Source of the DNA: Protostelium mycophagum
Taxonomy: Eukaryota > Evosea > Variosea > Protosteliida > Protosteliaceae
NCBI GenBank assembly: GCA_002081555.1
Contig: MZNV01002268.1
Coordinates: 1 to 40,745, forward strand
Direction of reading: 5' to 3'
Length of the DNA stretch: 40,745 bases
A program made the translations under genes and the position numbers. The notes below the pieces were generated by a model. The model ran no database searches. It was not told the DNA's origin and saw only the letters and a list, made by a program, of their open reading frames with translations. The number at the start of each line of letters is the position of its first letter. Position 1 is the stretch's first letter. Shown here one piece after another: positions 22,901 to 32,781 of this stretch.

Positions 22901-24780
22901 CTTGGCTGACATATCAATTAGGTCGCACCATTACAAATTGTGGCCGGGTCATTGTATAATTTTTGTAATACAATGTTGGCGTCCTCGGCGGCAATGACAG
23001 GTATTTGTTTATAATAATCTACCGATTGTAGTGGTCACCACCCAATGTCAACATGCTGACTCAGCTTATACGTGATTATTTTATTAATTAATTCGTGTGT
23101 GTACATTGTTGTAGACAGTCCTACATTTTTGTGATTGACATGTTGATGGTGCCAGTACCAGAAGTGTTGACCAATGAAGACATTACATCCAGGGGCTTGA
23201 TGTTGGGTTGGTTTCAGAATAAAATTTCGGAGATTTTGTTTTTTCTGACTATATTTTTCAGTGATATTCACAATATTAACCATGCACAAGGTCAACAATA
23301 CAAAAGTAGGAAATATAACAGTTCTTGATCTGCTTGACCAATGAAGACATTACATCCAGGGGCTTGATGTTGGGTTGGTTTCATTTCTGCCCAGCTCATA
23401 GTTGGACTCAAGTGCCAGAATAAGCAAAAAGGTGATGTAGATTGGTGGATTATAAGGAAAGGAAGAAATGGAGATGAGTATCTATATTATGACTATGCAT
23501 CAACAATATCCTTCAAGGTAAGGATCTTGCTACTTCAATGACGTTCTGATTCAGACTTGAAGAACAGAGCCAACATCACAAATTCTGCTCTGACTCACAC
23601 TGTTGCAAAACTAAAAGAGGCGCATGACAGCAAGGGAAAATATTACTATTGGAATGACCAACCTCCTCCAAGTACACTCACAAGGTTTATTCATTGTTTA
23701 GGATGAATATCTTAATAGTGTTTAGATCTTACCAGAGACTTGGAGGTTTAAGTAAAATTCCACAGTATAAATCAAGTGAATATGCTCATGCAAAGGTATT
23801 TTATGCTGCTGCATCTTTGACTGATGATGACTTGAAGGGCATATTGGCCCAAGTTCCAATGATGAGTAACATGTTTCTAATATTCTACAAGTCCAAAACC
23901 GTTAAAACAATGGGTTGAGACTATAAAAGAGTTAGTCACAAAAGTTTTTTTTGAGTGTCAAGCCCTCAGCAGACCACATGTCTCAGAGGCTGACACCAAA
24001 AATTGTGCTGTGCAATAAGTTTGGTGCCAGTATCATCTGCCCAACTTGACTTGGGTTTTAAATCACAGGTACACATGTGATCAGACAGCAGAGGGACAAC
24101 TTAATGACAAAGTGAAATTGTTTTGTCAAAGAAATAACCTCTGTCAACAATGTGGACATCCAGAACATAGCAAGTGCACTTCAACTCTGCCCAAAATTGA
24201 CAACAAATACATCCAATATCCTGCCAAAAAATCAAATCACCAACATCCTCAAAAGAAGACCAATTCACAAATTTTGGTGATCAAAAACACCAATATTCTC
24301 ACTTACACAATTTGGGACATAAAAAAACACACTAGTGATCAACAGGTGTTAATAGATGTTGACCCAGCATTGGTCAACAAACTAGGTCTTATTGTACGCT
24401 CTAAAACACATCAATATAGACCTATATACGCTGAAGGAAATCCCATGGGTCTTGTAACAAACTAGGTCTTATTGTACGCTCCAAGGCACATCAATATAGA
24501 CCCGTAGATGCAGAAGGAAATCCCATGGTTCTTGTAAGAGCAATGCACGAATTTCGGTGATCAAAAACACCAACATTTTCACTTGCACAATTTGGGATAT
24601 CAAAAAACGCACCAGTATATCAACAGGTGTTAATAGATGGCGGGGCAGATTACAGTTATATTGACCCAGCATTGGTCAACAAATTAGGTCTTATTGTACG
24701 CTCCAAGGCACATCAATATAGACTCGTAGATGCTGAAGGAAATCCCATGGGTCTTGTACTTGAAAGTTTTTGATTTATTT
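22900..24780 (+). mobile_element. Decayed LTR-retrotransposon fragment (gag and protease), probably Ty3/gypsy-like
   Basis: This is a fossil. Pieces of a gag-like protein are seen over about 23.0-24.2 kb, ending in a zinc-knuckle-like cluster (CQQCGHPEHSKC) near 24140. An aspartic-protease-like piece, VLIDGGADYSYIDPALVNKL, is seen near 24630, resembling the D-S/T-G-A active site of retroelement proteases. No reverse transcriptase, RNase H or integrase was seen, and no pair of long terminal repeats was recognised, so only the gag-protease part remains. The copy is broken in several places. Parts are also duplicated inside it: a segment of about 48 bp occurs at about 23167 and 23334, and a protease segment occurs three times (from about 24379, 24459 and 24681). 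Age cannot be measured without an LTR pair. The breaks suggest it is old, while the close likeness of the internal copies suggests some later duplication. Confidence 0.75.
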
Positions 24781-24885
24781 TTGGTGTGAACTTTGCCGTT
24801 TACAACCTCTTCTGTCGATGACAGAACATTTTCCTCAGAACTGTTGATGAATAATTAATATTCGTTTTATACACTTTGCAGTATG

Positions 24886-25026
24886 TGTGTCTGACATCAC
24901 CGGACGAGAGAGGTCCGGAGACAATCACCCCGAGAGAGGACACCGAAGTTGGGGTCCTCAGAATCGGCGAATTGTTGGTCGTAATGGAATGAGAACGAAC
25001 CTCTTTGTCCGGTGATGTCAGACACA
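24886..25026. mobile_element. 141-bp element with perfect 20-bp terminal inverted repeats (MITE-like)
   Basis: TGTGTCTGACATCACCGGAC at 24886-24905 is the exact reverse complement of 25007-25026. The interior (about 100 bp) has no open frame of note. Size and symmetry resemble a MITE or a solo hairpin. No target-site duplication is obvious, so it could instead be a conserved cruciform-forming regulatory element. It ends about 30 bp before the ATG at 25058 and begins about 105 bp after the retroelement fossil. Confidence 0.65.
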
Positions 25027-25057
25027 GACCGCCTCTTGATCAATTGCAATCGAGCCG

Positions 25058-25702
25058 ATGATCGGAAGCGCGAGGGCAAATGCAACAAATGCATCGTCTA
25101 ATGGGCAGCCTCAGGCGTCGTTAAACATTGGAGGTAACAGAGGCAGAAGTACCGACACGTCGAATCCTCAAGAAGGGAAAGGGGATACTCTGAAATTTTA
25201 TAGAGGTCATTCAGCATTACAAAATGCAGCCACAAACGCGTGAGTACCGCTTATAACGTCATCACCCATCGACGTCACATTTCTTCGATGAAGAGGAGTT
25301 TGTGAAGGAGCATCTGTAATATAGAATTCATTTGTCTAACAAAAATGCAGACAGATCAAGACAAACATTAGCATCACGGGTCAGCAACTCGATCAAATAT
25401 ACGACCAGAATGTCACGATTGGAAGCAGACGCCGAGGACCTTCCATCGCGAACCAAGCAGGTCCTCATCACTCGATCCAATTTGTCACCTGCATACCCAA
25501 TTGTCCATCACGAAATAATGATCAACCCCATATCTCGCTCTGCCTCAATTTATGATGAATAGAATTTTTCGAATGTCCCTCTTGACCATATGAAATGATC
25601 ATGTGCTGATGACGTGGCAGCTGGGAGGAAGGTGAGATTATCCGGCTTTACAGTGGAGAGACATCGTATCACCGCTTGGATATTTTTATGTCAGGTCCGT
25701 CT
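25058..25702 (+). CDS. Unassigned exons before the CH-GAS2 gene
   Basis: ATG at 25058 opens a 61-residue exon: MIGSARANATNASSNGQPQA, then GDTLKFYRGHSALQNAATNA, ending at a GTGAGT donor near 25241. A second likely exon starts after the acceptor at about 25350 (DRSRQTLASRVSNSIKYTTR in one frame; QIKTNISITGQQLDQIYD in another). A third at about 25621-25695 reads WEEGEIIRLYSGETSYHRLD. I do not recognise the protein. GDTLKFYRG and GEIIRLYSG look like two copies of one short motif. These exons may be a separate small gene or the N-terminus of the calponin-homology protein downstream. The strand and first exon are reasonably supported by composition and the donor; the function is unknown. Confidence 0.45.
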
Positions 25703-26084
25703 CTTTAAGATGATCATCAATCTCCTTTCATTTTTCAAACTCATTTCGAATTCAAAATGTGAAAAAAATTTACATTTAAATGAAATATGCAACAAAATAT
25801 AATTATAAATATATTTATAATATATTACCCGGCGGACACGGATTTGTACAAAGTTCAAAATTAATTTTGAAAGCAATTATTTTTTTAATCCCAGTAAGCG
25901 ACGTGACCATTGCGGTAAGCGATTATCACCCCGGTGACCACCTTACCGTGACAATCGCGTTCCCTACCGGGGTTGTTGAAAAATCATTTGCTTCAAACGA
26001 TAATTTTGAAATTGGTACAAATCCATGTCGGCGGGGCAATAATTATAAAAATGGATTCTGTTATTGTTAAGACAAAGTATGACG

Positions 26085-29000
26085 CGTGAAGGTCAAAGAG
26101 GTTAAAAACTGGATTGCCACGTTTCTACAAGTGCAAGATCTACACGTCTACAACTGCAAAAACAAGAAGACAAAAATAGACCCCGAGACCAGTGATGAAG
26201 AGGTGTGACGTCATCACATCATCGCATCGGAATGAAACTGACTCGTTGTAGACGCTCGTAGAAGCGATCAAATCTGGCACGATTTTATGTGACCTCATGA
26301 ACAGCATTTTTCCGTCAAGTGTGCCAGTGATTAACCAGAGAGCATCACATTTCCATCACTTAGATAATTTGCAGAATTTTCTGAAGGCTTGTGGGGGGTT
26401 AGGTGGGTGTCGACAATCTACAACGAGATGTACATGAGATATTGAAAGATAAATTGAATGATCTTTAGGGATAAATGATTTGAATTTATTCCAGCCAATA
26501 GATTTATTGGAGAGAAAAAATATTCCCAAGGTCAGTGTTTTACACCGTTGTAGATCTACAGAATAAAAACAATTTTCGACAAACCTCAGATGTACAGGTG
26601 ATCAACACTTTGAGACTTTTAGACACGGCAGCTAAGAATAGAGGCTTTAAGATAAATATAGTTCCACTCAAACAAGACGAGACTTGGTTTTCTGACGAGT
26701 TATTGGACCGTGCTACTACGGTATGTCACGATCTGACGGAATGTCGCACCAGTATATACGATATCATATTCTGGAATTCGTACTGATTTATTTTTAGCTC
26801 CTGCAAGACTTGGACAAACAGAACGACCTTCAACACACAGAATACTCTGCAAGACCCCGCGCAAACACGAAGAGAAGTAACCTGAGGGTCCAAGCCGCGC
26901 CGGTGCGATGACGTCATCATGACATTCGCTGAAAAATACAGGAAAATTCCGTGGAAATTTCCAAGAATATGGAAGAAGTTGTCAGGGAAAGATTCGGAAC
27001 GGTGCAAACGGGTAATATATTTTATCATATTTTACTATTTTATTTTAAAATTATTTATGATATATATTTCGGTGATTTTTATTTAAATTTAAATCTCAAT
27101 TTGTAGAAGATTAATTTTTTCGGACTCTTTTAGTATTCACGGTAAAACCATAAAGTGCGTTAATATACCGCGATTTTGCGGTAAGACGATTTACCCGTAG
27201 CAACGTTACATTAGAACGCGAAGATTGATTTGCCGGCCAATAAAACCCACAAACATTCCACAACTTCCAATTTGAAAATTCCCTGAAAATTCTGGAACTT
27301 TTCAGGAGAAATGAAGAAGATGAAAATTTCTATAAAATTCTTCGAAAATTCTGAAACTTTTCAGAGGAAATTTCAAGTGATGAAGAAGATGAGGATTTTG
27401 ACGCCGATATGGCAGCCTTGAAAAGGATTGAGGAAAACCGGAAGAAACCCATGGAGGATTCCAAGAATATTCCGGAGAAATTTCAAGATCATTTCTCGGA
27501 AAAAGCAGAGAGGGAGATGAGGCTCGCCGCGATTGCAGCAGAAGAAGAGGTGATTCACTTCGGTCATGCACTCATCTACAACGAGACATCACGAAATTTC
27601 GTTGAAATTTCACAGGCCAGAGTCAGGTTGGAATTCCAAGTGGAAAGAATAAAAAGAGAAGAAAATCTTTTGAAAGAAAAAAAATTCAATCAGGATCAGG
27701 AGGACCGAATCCGCGCAGAAGCTGAGGTGAAATTTCTTCGAAATTTCATCGAAAATTCTGACGTGTACAGGCGCGAAAGAATGCGGAAGAGACGAGGATG
27801 TCGACACTTGCCGCAGAATATGAGAGGTTACGTAAAGAGATGGAGGACAGGCTCAGAGAAGAGGAAGAGGTGACTCGTTGTAGATTGTCGACATAACCCC
27901 AAGCCATCGCTTGTCGTCCTAAAGTCGTTCAATTACTGTACTGTCTTTTGTACACCGAACGAAGCATCCTCATTTGTCAGCGTATCCGTCGACATTTCAT
28001 CTCGTCGACATTTCATCTTGTCGACATTTCATCTTGTCGACATCAACTGAGCTGTACAGTCGAGACGCAAACTTTTCCAAGAAAAAGCTGCAATGGAGGA
28101 GAGAGCGGAAAAAGAGAGGAAGAAAGCGCGGGAAGATAGTTACAAGTCAGAGGAAGAGGTGACTTGTAGTTCGTCGACGTCGACATGACACTGTACAGGC
28201 AAGGCGAAACAGGCGAGAAAATTCCGAGAAAAAGCTGCAAGAGGAGGAAGTACAATTGAGAAGAGATATGCATGAGAGGCTGAGAGCCGAAGAACAGGTG
28301 ACTCGTTGTAGTCTGTCGACAATTTTCCGCATTGTCTACCTTCTTTATATCGTCGACACAAATATTCTCATCATTTCTACTGATTTTTTTTACACAAAAT
28401 AATTCAATTATTCTGATTTAAAAAAGGCGGGAAAATCGACACATATCGAAGAGCAAATCAAGATGGAAGAGTCCAGACGCATTGAGGCCGAATTTTCCAA
28501 GAAAAAGATCATCGAAGACGAGATCACGATGCGTCGCGAGATGCGAGAGCGCGTAAGCGCAGATGAGGCGCAGAGAATGCGAAATTTCCGCGAAAATGAA
28601 AAGACAAAGCTCGCGGCTTTGGCCGCGTTGTCACAAGAAGAAGCCAGGATCCGCCAGAAGTTGGAAATTTCCACGAAAAGTGTGCAGGGGGTGGAAGAGG
28701 AGGGGGTGAGTGTCGACATGTACATGTCGACAATGGGACGGGAATGATATTTTTAGCACCGTGTAAAAAAGCAGGTTGAGGAGATCGAGGAATCTTTGAG
28801 GCGAGAAATGCAAGACAGGTTGAAGTCAGAGGAAGAGGTGACTCGTTGTAGTCTGTCGACATCTCTCACATTGTCGACACATGTACCCGTATATGAGTTC
28901 CAAGTGTCGACGATATGTAGGCGATGTACAGAGAAGCAGAAATTTCACGGAAAAAGTTGGAAGAAGAGTTTCAGAAATTGAGACAAGAGTCAGAAAATTC

Positions 29001-32000
29001 CAAGAAAAAGCTGCAAGAGGAGCAAGTACAGTTGAGAAGAGAGATGCATGAGAGGCTGAAATCAGAAGAAGAGGTGACTCGTTGTAGTCTGTCGACATGT
29101 ACATGATGTCGACATTGTACAGGCAAAACGGAGGGATGCAGAAATTTCTCTGAAAAAGCTGCAAGAGGAGGAAGAAAAGAAGATGACGGAGATCACGGCA
29201 GAAAGAGTGAAAATCTTGATTGTTCAGATATTTTATTATTTTTATTTGAAATTTTAATATTATTATTATATGTTTTTATATTATTATTATTATTATTTTA
29301 TTCGTCTACTGAAAATATTGTAATTGTTTGTTCATAAACACGATTTAAAAATTCCAGGAAAGCACTATGGCCAAGTTAGTTGTAGAAGAGAACGAGTTAC
29401 GTAAAAAAATGCTCGAAAAATTGGAGAAGGAAAAGTCGCATTTCTTTGAAACTCAAGAATTGATAAAAAAAGAAATCGAACAGAAGAGAAAATTCGAAGA
29501 AACTGAGGCACAAATCTCTCGGAAAAAGATCACCGAGGCTGAAGAACAGGTGACTCGTTGTAGACCGTCGACATGACTATCATCGTCGACATGCTTAATC
29601 TGATGTTGTACAGGCCAGACGTAAACTGTCAGAAGACCTTGAGAGGAACAGACAAAACGAAGAGGCAATGCGCAGGGAGATGCTTGAACGCATCGCTGCC
29701 GAAGAAAAGAAAAAAATGGCAGCGCTGGAAATCGAAGCCAGGGTCGCGGAAGACGCCAGGCTCCAGAGATTATCACTTGTACAAAAGGAAGAGGAACTTT
29801 TGCGCGGGAAAATGGAAGAAAAGTTGAAAGAAGAGATGGAGGTGATTCGTTGTAGTTTGTCGAAATCGATCTTATTGATCTATTTTTAGAACAGAAGGAA
29901 AGAGGATGAGCGCAAGATGTGCGAAGAAATGAAGACCGCGAGAGAAGCTTTACTGAAAAGGTTAGCAGAAGAAGAAGAGGTGACGTCATCATTACGTAAT
30001 GTCGACGTCGACATTGAATACTGTACAGGGAAGACGCGTCATATCAGAAAATTCCGAGAAAAAGCTGCAAGAGGAGGAAGTACAATTGAGAAGAGAGATG
30101 CATGAGAGGCTGAAATCAGAAGAACAGGTGACTCGTTGTAGTCTGTCGACGTGTACATGATGTCGACATTCACAAATTGACATAAGTTTCACCTTGAGAT
30201 ATCTCATATTGTCGACGTTCTGATCTTGTACAGTCAAGACGGAAGGCAGCAGAAATTTCAATGAAAAGTATAGAGGAGGATAGGTCAAGAAAACAGACGG
30301 AAATTTCGCGTCAAGAAGAAGAGGTGGCTCGTTGTAGATGGCCATAAATATTTATTAATATTATTTCAGAGAAATAGAGTTGTAGAGGAGACTAAAAAAA
30401 TACAAGAAAATCTACAGAAAATCCGTCAGGATGCAGAAATGGAGGAGGTAACCCCTGTCGACATATGTACATATGTCGACATTATTTAGGCCAGGTGGGT
30501 CAGAGAGTCAGAAAATTCCAAGAAAAAGCTGCAAGAGGAGGAAGTACAATTGAGAAGAGATATGCATGAGAGGCTGATATCTGAAGAACAGGTGACTCGT
30601 TGTAGTCTGTCGACACTCCTCATACTGTCGACATCCATCTCACAATGTACAGACCCGAACCAAACAAGCCGAAGAAAATTCCCGGAAAATGATTGAAGAA
30701 AATTCCCGGAAAAAAGAATTGGAAAATTTGGAGGCAGATGAAGACGAAGAAAAGTTCCTGGAATTGGACGAAGACGACCTCTGCTCTACAACGGGGGGTA
30801 ATTATTTTAATAATCTGGGATTTTCCTGTCATTTTTTCACATCAATTTTTCTAGGAAAGTGGTGTGAGAATTATTTTTGACGAGTTGTAGATCTAGTGAT
30901 GGAGTATAGAGATGAAGACTTTGATGACGCGGGAAGTTACGTATCTGAGAACTACAACGAGTCAGACCAGGAGTTAGACGACGATATTCCAAATGTAAAT
31001 ATTCTCATCTCTGCAAAAAAATCATGGAAATTTCATGGAAAATCCACGACAATTTCATGGAAAATTCATGGAAAAGTGACGAAAATTTCAGGAGGAAGAA
31101 GGTGTTCCGAATAAAAGCATGATCCCGAGGCTCGTCAGGAAAAAAGCTTCTGACACTCCCACAAAGACGAATAATTCAAGATCTAATTCTTCGTACAAGG
31201 CTGTGAAGGTCAGGGTTCGATTCCTCCCACCCACTCTTATTTTCTAAGAAATCCCAAACTTTTTTAAAATTCAGAAATACATGTTTATTTTCAAATAAAA
31301 CCGAAATGTTTTTGAAAATTACTAAAAAAAATTAAAAAAACCAAAAAAGAAAAAGAATGGAAAAAACAGTAAAAAATCTTTTTATAAAAACTAAAAAAAT
31401 TAAAAGATTATTTTTGAATTTAAATTGGAATATCATCTAAAACTTGCAGTCCGACCAGATCGACAAACTTTTGGCGGAATTTATACAAATGGTTCGAGAC
31501 CGTAAGAAGAATGCAGACGAACAGAAGGTATTACCCGTATCCATTGTGAGGTTATCCAGTGGTATGTACCTGTTTGAAAATTCCGTGAAAGTTCACATGC
31601 GGTCCGTCAACGGAAAATTAGTGGGTGAGTGGCTCGTTGTAGATGGTTGAATGGTTGGATTTATTCTTTGCGAAGAAAAGAACAGATTTAAATTTAACTT
31701 AGGATGATGGACCTTTTTGTTCAGAAAAACATTATTTTAAAATTATTTCAAAGTTATTTTAATATTATTTTAAATATTATTTTAATATTATTTTAAATAT
31801 TATTTCAAAATTATTTTAATATTATTTTAATCTTATTTTAAATATTTGTTAGCCCGGGTCGGAGGGGGCTGGATGCCTCTTGAAGAATTCATGGTTCGTT
31901 TCAATCGTTTGAGAAGGCGTGACCCTTCTGTCAAGACCTCACAGACAGGTGAGCATTGTAGATGTCACTTGTCACTGCCGAACTGACACGTGTCAAGTGA

Positions 32001-32442
32001 CAGATGTCGACCCACAGTGGAAGTTGTTGAAGATGTCGTCTGTTTCGGAGAGGCAGAAGACGGCGAGGTCGGTAACAACCGTGTCGGGAGACGGTACCAA
32101 ACCGCGATCAGCCCCCTCTTCGGCCCGCAAGCCGGCACCTGCATGTAAACACATTTATATTATTATTTTATATTGCATACCACCACCACAATTTAATACA
32201 TTAAATTTAAAATATATTTTCCCGCGGCGTGAAATACTTCCATTCCAGCCAAAACGTTAAAATTCTTTCCAGCGAAAATCGCAAGGCCACCCATCGCCAA
32301 GATGCCATCCACCACAGCCGTGGCTCCTCCGCCAATGGTCACTTCTGAGTTTGATGCAGCATCAGACAACATCAGAGGTCTTTTGGCCAGGACTGGAATG
32401 CTCGAGAAAGGTGGTGATTTCAATATGTTTTGGATGTTATAG
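26085..32442 (+). CDS. Calponin homology - coiled coil - GAS2 (GAR) cytoskeletal linker
   Basis: A single calponin homology domain reads across 26.09-26.72 kb: VKEVKNWIATFLQVQDLHV, TLVEAIKSGTILCDLMNSIF, PSSVPVINQRASHFHHLDNL, QNFLKACGGLGINDLNLFQP, IDLLERKNIPK, VINTLRLLDTAAKNRGF. A linker and acidic tract (EEISSDEEDEDFDADM) lead into a very long charged coiled coil (27.4-30.8 kb) rich in KKLQEEE and MHERLKSEEE units. Near 31.45-31.95 kb a GAS2-related domain follows: VSIVRLSSGMYLFENSVKVH, MRSVNGKLV, ARVGGGWMPLEEFMVRF. A basic S/P/A-rich tail with ARKPAPA ends DFNMFWML at TAG 32442. CH binds actin and GAS2/GAR binds microtubules, so this should cross-link the two, like GAS2 or spectraplakins. 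Linkage of CH and GAS2 into one transcript is inferred from strand and continuous exons. The 5' end is unresolved. Confidence 0.82.
27012..27365 (+). other. Long AT-rich intron with TTACCG boxes
   Basis: This is longer than most introns in the gene. It contains CACGGTAAAACC at 27139 and a perfect inverted repeat, TACCGC-GATTTT-GCGGTA, at 27166-27183. It also holds two near copies of an AACTTTTCAG acceptor region at 27296 and 27356. It could hide an internal promoter for a coiled-coil-GAS2 isoform. Confidence 0.4.
27880..30640 (+). repeat. GTCGACAT words in introns of the coiled-coil gene
   Basis: Well over twenty GTCGAC hexamers occur in this stretch, nearly all in introns and most continuing as GTCGACAT. 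Three to four are in tandem with a 15-bp period at about 27985-28045 (TCGACATTTCATCTTG units). Others flank each intron, one after the donor and one before the TGTACAG acceptor. GTCGAC is rare elsewhere in the window. Confidence 0.8.
28220..30614 (+). repeat. Dispersed exon-intron module in the coiled-coil region (at least four copies)
   Basis: Near-identical blocks of about 100 bp occur at 28220-28320, 28991-29098, 30045-30150 and 30508-30614. Each has an exon part (CCRAGAAAAAGCTGCAAGAG through ATGCATGAGAGGCTG) followed by the intron start GTGACTCGTTGTAGTCTGTC. A more diverged copy ends at about 28860. The exon part encodes KKLQEEEVQLRREMHERLKS, preserving the coiled-coil frame, and the copies sit between different neighbouring exons. 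Similarity crosses the exon-intron border, so these are DNA duplications that carried their donor sites with them. Confidence 0.85.
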
Positions 32443-32781
32443 AGTGTATTAATACTGATCTAGGCAAATCACAAAAATGACCTGTATGAATAAATAATAT
32501 TTTCACCCCATTTATTGTTTTTAAAAGTGTGGTTGTGTAAGCCGCTCAAACCCGCAGTGCACGTTGATTTCACGTCGGTTACCGCGTGGCCGCGGTAAGA
32601 AACTGTACTGTTTGAGTTCTCCATTTCCAAGATAATTCCGGGAATTTTATGGTCCCTGACACAGGATAAAATCGCCTTTCTTACCGTAGATTAACCCGCG
32701 GGAAATGTCTTTGACACAAAACTCCGACTCGGTAACAACGGTGGTTGCTAAATCTCCGACAGGCTGGGTGTCACTTTCAAC
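32443..32781. promoter_or_regulatory. SLC35G-like promoter region with TTACCGCG inverted repeat
   Basis: The stretch holds a perfect inverted repeat, TTACCGCG-TGGC-CGCGGTAA, at 32579-32598, then CTTACCGTAGATTAACCCGC near 32680 and GGTAACAACGG near 32732. The start codon follows at 32782. The clustering of palindromic ACCG boxes just upstream of a start suggests transcription-factor sites. No factor can be named from this alone. Confidence 0.45.

Noticed and set aside
25890-26070. Frame reading VSDVTIAVSDYHPGDHLTVT as a beta-sandwich domain
   Set aside because: The DNA is full of TTACCGTGA/GGTGA palindromic words and the frame lacks good splice borders. It is more likely intron or regulatory DNA.
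27985-28045. CRISPR-like regular repeats (GTCGACATTTCATC units)
   Set aside because: The period is only about 15 bp with no unique spacers. This is a short intronic tandem repeat in a eukaryotic gene.
29453-29992. 179-residue minus-strand frame opposite the coiled coil
   Set aside because: Low-complexity leucine/serine/phenylalanine-rich translation, as expected opposite a lysine/glutamate-rich coiled coil. It has no splice or family support.
31200-31240. Possible tRNA T-arm (GGGTTCGATTCC)
   Set aside because: There is no matching cloverleaf upstream, and the flanks are intron sequence of the CH-GAS2 gene.
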